Assembly: GCA_004352715.1 (NCBI GenBank)
Contig: SCFE01000093.1
Location: 1,661,912 to 1,725,911, forward strand
DNA length: 64,000 nucleotides
Direction of reading: 5' to 3'
DNA from: Hofstenia miamia
Taxonomy: Eukaryota; Xenacoelomorpha; Acoela
Part shown: positions 58,530 to 64,000 of the stretch, in pieces
Layout: every line of letters starts with the position of its first letter
How positions within the stretch are numbered: the stretch's first letter is position 1
Translations under genes and position numbers: made by a program
The notes under the pieces: generated by a model
What the model was told of the DNA's origin: nothing
Database searches by the model: none
The model's input: only the letters and a program-made list of their open reading frames with translations

Positions 58530-58927
58530 CTTAATACCAGTCACAATTAATAGTTTCAGCATCAAAGCAACTGTTGACACAGGAACATCTATCACCATTA
58601 TGGTGGACACATGTACATCAAACATTTGATAAAATAGAGATGATATTACTGACAATGATAAACACTTCCCGAGACTATGTTAACTTTAATGGAGTAGTGA
58701 AAGACTCCTTAATCACAATACACAATGTCAAGTTCAAACATGACGTGTACATAATGGATAGCCACAATCAGACACTGCCATACAAAATCATTATTGGAAG
58801 ACACTTCTTAACAGACAACAACTGTCTCATTAATTACAGCACAAGAATGCTAACAATACAAGAAGATAAGAACATTCCATTATGCTATCCACAAAAGGCA
58901 ATAACAACCTCAAAGAATTTACACTAG
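58530..58927 (+). pseudogene. gypsy retropepsin-type protease, broken
   Basis: The catalytic DTG triplet lies at 58576-58584, preceded by a hydrophobic strand and a Lys-Ala-Thr-Val run. The C-terminal IIIGR motif, the counterpart of the retropepsin ILG(R) flap-anchor, is at about 58790-58803 in a different frame. A frameshift near 58600 separates the two. Confidence 0.75.
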
Positions 58928-59389
58928 TAAAAAATTTGAGAATAGAGCCTTATCATTGAAGCTTGTAAAAATTAAAATGAACTCTACAATCAATGGAGAT
59001 TATGTCATCAACAATATATCCAGAAGCAATTTAAAAAGAATTCATGTTACTGAACAACATATCTACAGAAAAACAGATTTGGAATCACAGCAATCCTCAA
59101 CAACACTCTGCATCACATAATTTCCAAAAACCAAATGACATGACAATGAATGGCATACCATTGATTAAATTCATGAAGAAAAATATACAACTGCTATTCT
59201 GTGACTCAACATGAACTACATCTAGCACAAAAAACACTCCACAACTTACAAGGGAAACTCATTTGCACTTATCAATGGAGGATATTGATAGACTTAATGC
59301 TACATTCAGAAACAACACAGGAATTTTCAATAGTAACAAAATCAGTGTCAGTATGGAACATGAAATCAATACCACTTCCAATTAACTGA

Positions 59390-59980
59390 TTCACCATCCT
59401 TGCTGCTGAGTATCAAGTCATCTACAGGAGGTTGACACTAAAACAATAACAGAATTACTAAGTAATGGCATCATTTGAAAAAGCAAGAGACCATATGCCT
59501 CCCCACCATCTTCATTAAACAGGGAGAGAAGTTCTGTCTATACATAGACTTTCACAATCTCAACAATGTAACCAAAAAAGATGCCTACCTGCGCTTTGAA
59601 TCAACAACATATTTAGCACACTGGATTTATATAAAGCCTATTGGCAAGTTCCAATGTGAAACAAGATATAGAGAAGACTGCATTTATCAAACCTTGTAGC
59701 TTATACAAATGGCTCTACATGGCATTTGACATACTGGTAGCAATGATAGCACTGGCAGCACATGATAACAAACTCACCAAGATATAACAATTACTATACA
59801 ATGCAGCACTTCAAATAAATGCAAACAATTGTGCTATCACCTGCAAACAAGTGACATTCTTAGAATGCAGCATATGAGCTGGCAACATCACCATCAAAGA
59901 AATGCTAAAAATATCTCTTTGAGGAAATCAAAGCTCCCCAAAATAAAAAAGATTTACAATGCATTCTTGATTTTATTAAC
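59390..59980 (+). pseudogene. gypsy reverse transcriptase, broken
   Basis: The stretch at about 59530-59590 fits the '..vDYR.LN..t.kDayPlP' block and contains a single Asp-Phe equivalent. The following WQV-type block and 'DIEKTAF' block are present in another frame at about 59635-59700. The catalytic YxDD box was not found in a readable state. Confidence 0.75.
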
Positions 59981-60530
59981 TACTATCATATGTTCATTCC
60001 AAATCTAGCAAAACTAACAGCAAATATGTCCAACCTCTTCAAGAAAAAGAACATCTTTTCTTGAACTTGGAAAGAACAAGAGGAATTAGACCAGTTAAAA
60101 ACGACATGAGAAACATCAAGTCACTTTATGCACCAACAAAGGATGGGACATTTATACTAGATTGCATGATATCACAACACTCTGGCAAGTTCAAAATCAA
60201 CAGTAGAAACCTATCCAATTGTTCAGCCAAAAGCAAAAAAAACCAGCAGAGCAGAACTATGGCACAATGAAATTAGAGATGCTGGCTCTGATAGAATTTT
60301 TAAAGAAATTTCACCACTTTCTCATTGGTGAAGAAAATTTCCTAGTCCCAACAGATAATAGTAACCTGTGTTGGCTCTAAAAATAGTCTGGTGATAGATC
60401 ATGAATAATGGCAAGATGGATCAAATAATTAAATGATTTTAACTTTACAATTAAACATTGCAAAAGAAGTCTTCACAACAGTGCTGATCTATTGACAGCT
60501 CTTCCTCTATACCAACATTACCTGAAGAAA
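59981..60530 (+). pseudogene. gypsy RNase H region, broken
   Basis: The connection segment with a Trp-containing 'F.W....q.af..LK' block lies at about 60000-60100. The 'al.e.l.kFrhyL.G..f.v.TDn' block of the RNase H domain is at about 60278-60360, followed by 'RW...l..f.f.ikh..g..n..AD.Ls' at about 60415-60500. The domain would degrade RNA in RNA-DNA hybrids. Confidence 0.7.
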
Positions 60531-60746
60531 GAAGAAGGGAAAAACATGATTTCAACTTTATCCCTTTCACATAATACAAAAAGCTACCAGACATCAACAC
60601 TGATAAAAGTGGAAAACTGATCCTTGCAATGCTAGGTTTTATGATAGAGGAAGAGATTACCCCAACAGAAATAGCCAAAGCTTAGAATTATAACATCATC
60701 TTTAAACATCCAAAAAGTAGATAACCTGGACATACTCATCAATCAT

Positions 60747-61560
60747 ATGGCAATGCACTATTTTAAAAAGCATAAATGGAAAATAACACCAAAAAGAGTA
60801 CTTTATGCCTTCTCAACATCTAATAACAGAATTGCACTTTTGGAATACTACAAGTTAGAAATTATAAGAAAATTTCACAAGCAAGGGCACAGAGGCATAT
60901 ATCAAAGGGAGATCACAATACACAAACATTTCATTACAACCTATGTTGGCAAAATATGATCAACAAGTGTCAAAATTGTATCCTCCTCAACAAACATTGA
61001 TTTTATAGGCAAAGAGCAAAACTTGAAAAAATCCCCACAGAATGAACCAACCAAAGAGTAAATTGCAACATTGAACAGCTCCCAATGATGATGGCAGCTG
61101 CTCATATGTGCTAGTACTAGTGGAATAACTTCACTAAATGTTGTAAAATGGTGCCACTCAGAAACATCAGAGCTTCAACTACAGTAAAAGCAACTTTCAA
61201 CAAATAGATATGTGTCTTTGGTCCAATGGAACAGCTCATCCCCAACCAAAGCAAACTGTTCTAAACACTGGTATAACAACTAGAGATTATTCACTCACAT
61301 ACCACTGTAAATCACCCTAAACCAACAGGGCAGTAGAATGAGTCAATCAGATGTTATTAAAACTAATTAGTGCAATCACATCCACAGTTGGAGGAAAAAT
61401 TGTACTTCCTATGGCATTCAAATGGGAAGGCCCACTTAAAATTAAGAGATTTTGCCTCAAAACAACTATGAAATTAAGAACAATAAAATTATTATTTCCA
61501 AAACTTAAAACATGTAGAAAAAAACATCAAACATGCCAGAATCAATAACTGAAAAAAATT
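60747..61560 (+). pseudogene. gypsy integrase, broken
   Basis: The zinc-binding N-terminal block (His...GHRGI..., first half of HHCC) is readable at about 60840-60960. Core-domain fragments follow at about 61090-61400 with many stops, including an H-x-x-T...P...G block near 61300-61335. Catalytic residues cannot be assigned with confidence. Confidence 0.6.
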
Positions 61561-64000
61561 GAGTTAGTTCAGAATGAAAATAATGAGCATTACCTTACTG
61601 CTGGGTTTGATCCAGTAGGAGAAGATTTTTTGGAAGCAGAGCTTGAATTCAACACCAAAGCTCCCATTCCTTTGAATATGCAATCTAAACAGATTGCTAA
61701 GTCTTATATAAATTATAAAGAATGGGATATTAACATTGCAACTTTGCCTTTAGATCAAACTAATAAAACAATCCAGTCAACATTTGAGCTTGCTGAGGCA
61801 CAAATGCAAACTAATTAAAGATAGTACAATTGAATTATCAGAAACCTTGACTACCTGTAGGTCCATCTAAGGTTCCCATGGCAACCTAGACTCCACATCT
61901 GATATATCTGGTTGTTGGTCCATCACAGCTACCTATATTACACCTCTCTCAGATCAACTGTCAACCTCTACAGTTATATTTCCAGAAAAAAGGGTGTGTG
62001 ACACTCTTACTATGTCACATTTTGCCAATCAAATGAAAACATTTACAGCAGACTTCTATGTCTACCAACACTTCATCACAAATGAGTAGACAGAGCAAAA
62101 GATTCTTAGAACATAAATTCAAAATGTCTGAAATAGAAAGTGACCTAATACACCCTTTTGTCATCAAAACAAGGAGAAGCAGACATCTCTCAGCATAAAA
62201 CTTCTCACAACCAACACAAGAAACTATCTCCAATATACTTACAGTGGGAGAAAATTCAGTAAGCTGCAATGCCTTACCTATCTTCATATATGCAAAAAAA
62301 GGCCAAAAATAAACTTGATTATATTCTACAAACCATGGATACTTATGCAGCACAGTGCACATCAGCTTTGACAGCAACTTTATGTTAAAAAACTTACTCA
62401 AATTATCATGCAACAAACATGTTTGTCAGGTGGTAGAGCATCTCAACATCAATTGGGATAATCTTAACCTCATCTACTTCTTAAAAGCAGAAGATAAAAA
62501 CAATCTTAAAATCATCCAATGCATCAACTTCATCCTCATACAAATGCAGTTGATAAACATCAACAATAACTTTATCTACATTGTAGACAAAATGCAACCA
62601 TTTACCAACAATATCCTAGACATGGAGTCTTACTTAAAAACCTTCCTCATTATACACCAAGCCACTCTATCCTGAACAACAATAGGAAAGAAAATCTCTA
62701 TAGCAAAACTCATACTAATCAAATTAATTCTACATTGAATAATTCTGCAGTACTACATCATAACAAAACAAAGGATAGCCATAGATATCCTGATACAAAC
62801 TCAAATGTATGAGATATTGGATCCCTCAACACAAAGAATGAACCTAATGGATATTCAGTGCAGATTTGCATTTAAGTAAAACTAGAACACAATAAAAATA
62901 TCCATAAACAATGGAAATTACTTAAAGTGGAAGAACACACTGATCAACAATGGTAACAAGTTAACATAGAACCTCCATCAAAAACCTAACCTTCTACAGA
63001 ACAATTAATAATGAAAATACTCAGATTAGTAGAACACAACACATAGGAAGACTTCTAAAAAGCCTTCTTCAATGAGAAACAGCTGCCAGAAGTAATAACT
63101 AAATCAGGAATATGGATAATAGCCATCCTTCTAACTGCTGATAACAACCTTCAATTCCCACTTAAAAATGCAAATGAATAGCTATCATACAACAGCAAGC
63201 ATTTGAAGTAGCACTCTCACCCATCACACCCTGAATGAATAACTGGCTAATGTTCAAAACAACTCTCCCCACTTCATCAATCAAAGTGAACTAAAAATCC
63301 TCTTCAACATATGAAAAGCTACTTCTGAAAATAATTATCAGCAAATTCCCACTTGGAAGAATATCACCTACTGTACTTCAGAATCATTCCAGTATACATG
63401 AAGCATCAACAGATATCTTCCCCCAACATACAAAGAAGTATATGTGGATTGCCACTAGTGAAACCCAATTTACACAGTTTAATGATATATTCTTGCCTAT
63501 AACCACAGAAGCACTACTCAAATGCTCAGAACATAGCACACAAGCTTATCTACAAAGATGCTGTAACCACAGCAACCACTCCCAAAATCTACAACTATTT
63601 AGGTATCTCAAAAACATATATCAATAGCTTACATATAGTCACATAAATATTACAGAAGAAACTAAAAACACAAAAGGACTATATGAACCCATCTGAGTCA
63701 TCAACCTACAAACAAAATTGCAAATTTCTATTGAGAAAGAAGAACTACTTTTAGTCAAATATATGATTCAATTATCTTCCTCACATACAATCAGAGATAG
63801 AAAAATTCATTGATGAAAAATTATCATGAACATAGATAACAGTAGAATCACATGGATCACATCATAAGGAATAAGCATACTTATTGAGAAACTCAATAAA
63901 AAAGACTAGATACAAATCACCCCAATCAAATATATACAAACCAAAAATCTGATGTGGAAACCATAAAAATGAATATATTCAGCAAATCCTTCATGAAAGA
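61561..64000 (+). pseudogene. degraded coding-like region 3' of integrase (possible third ORF)
   Basis: Several medium frames (61567-61818, 62355-62675, 63442-63627) lie end to end on the plus strand with matching A-rich composition, as if one ORF had been broken. The last contains several Cys residues spaced as in extracellular proteins. Position after integrase is where env-like ORFs occur in some gypsy elements, but no signal peptide, fusion site or transmembrane segment was identified. It may be something else. Confidence 0.3.

Larger units (their letters stand above)
57546..64000 (+). mobile_element. Ty3/gypsy-type LTR retroelement, heavily mutated, right edge open
   Basis: Domains occur in the canonical order gag - zinc knuckle - protease - reverse transcriptase - RNase H - integrase over about 57.5-61.4 kb, all broken by stops and frameshifts, with the plus strand conspicuously A-rich as in many retroelements. 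PR-RT-RH-IN order identifies Ty3/gypsy. A further 2.4 kb of degraded coding-like sequence follows and runs off the window. Neither LTR is recognisable here. Confidence 0.85.

Noticed and set aside
62015-62416. 133-codon minus-strand frame within the gypsy 3' region
   Set aside because: Antisense to the element's coding-like strand and made Leu/Cys-rich by complementing A-rich codons; no family match.
1-64000. CRISPR array, operon, ribosome binding sites or other prokaryotic features
   Set aside because: Repeats present are microsatellites or transposon ends. Gene structure with GT-AG introns and AATAAA signals is eukaryotic.

Overview
This is a piece of an invertebrate animal genome, not a microbial one. 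The DNA is strongly AT-rich with many (AT)n tracts, has GT-AG introns, and is crowded with decayed animal-type transposons. The gap-junction gene is an innexin, with the YYQW signature and paired extracellular-loop cysteines. That points to a protostome, a cnidarian or a similar invertebrate. I cannot place the species. There are eight N-runs (2982-3530, 8277-9276, 11692-12691, 13428-13595, 52145-52177, 53139-53508, 54037-54180, 56307-56591), several of them next to (AT)n tracts or unmerged duplicate sequence.

Host genes. Three host loci are supported. (1) One 75-nt exon at 9339-9413 encodes part of the first AAA domain of NSF, the SNARE-disassembly ATPase; no other NSF exon is visible. (2) A three-exon class-A-like GPCR lies at 14637-17612 (+). 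I joined two small upstream exons carrying two N-glycosylation sequons to the large 7TM exon. (3) A two-exon innexin lies at 40854-46913 (-). Its first exon (N-terminus and TM1) sits 4.4 kb upstream of the main exon and restores the family's conserved first extracellular loop. A weaker candidate is a spliced start at 37149-37492, where an ATG overlaps a YY1-like site.

Mobile DNA. Region by region: a Tc1-like element (2.6-4.0 kb); a hAT-type MITE (6.7 kb); piggyBac-family ends and an internally deleted piggyBac copy (7.9-10.8 kb); LINE tails (8.1, 12.7, 20, 24.8 kb); a mariner-like element with TA target duplication (27.8-29.1 kb); a hAT transposase remnant (29.6-30.0 kb); an 836-bp foldback element (30.6-31.5 kb); a DD37E-type Tc1/mariner relic (33.2-34.3 kb); small MITEs (40.3 and 47.1 kb); a LINE with ORF1, endonuclease and RT (48.2-51.2 kb) interrupted by a hAT-type insertion with a perfect 8-bp target duplication (51.2-52.0 kb); a DD35E Tc1 element (52.1-54.0 kb); an inverted (twin-primed-looking) LINE (54.3-56.8 kb); a DNA-transposon end (56.8-57.2 kb); and a long, heavily mutated Ty3/gypsy-type element running off the right edge (57.5-64.0 kb).

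All transposase and reverse-transcriptase frames seen are broken, incomplete or interrupted by gaps. I found no new gene system. The most unusual structures are the large foldback, the two LINE inversions, the piggyBac subterminal palindrome and the isolated NSF exon.
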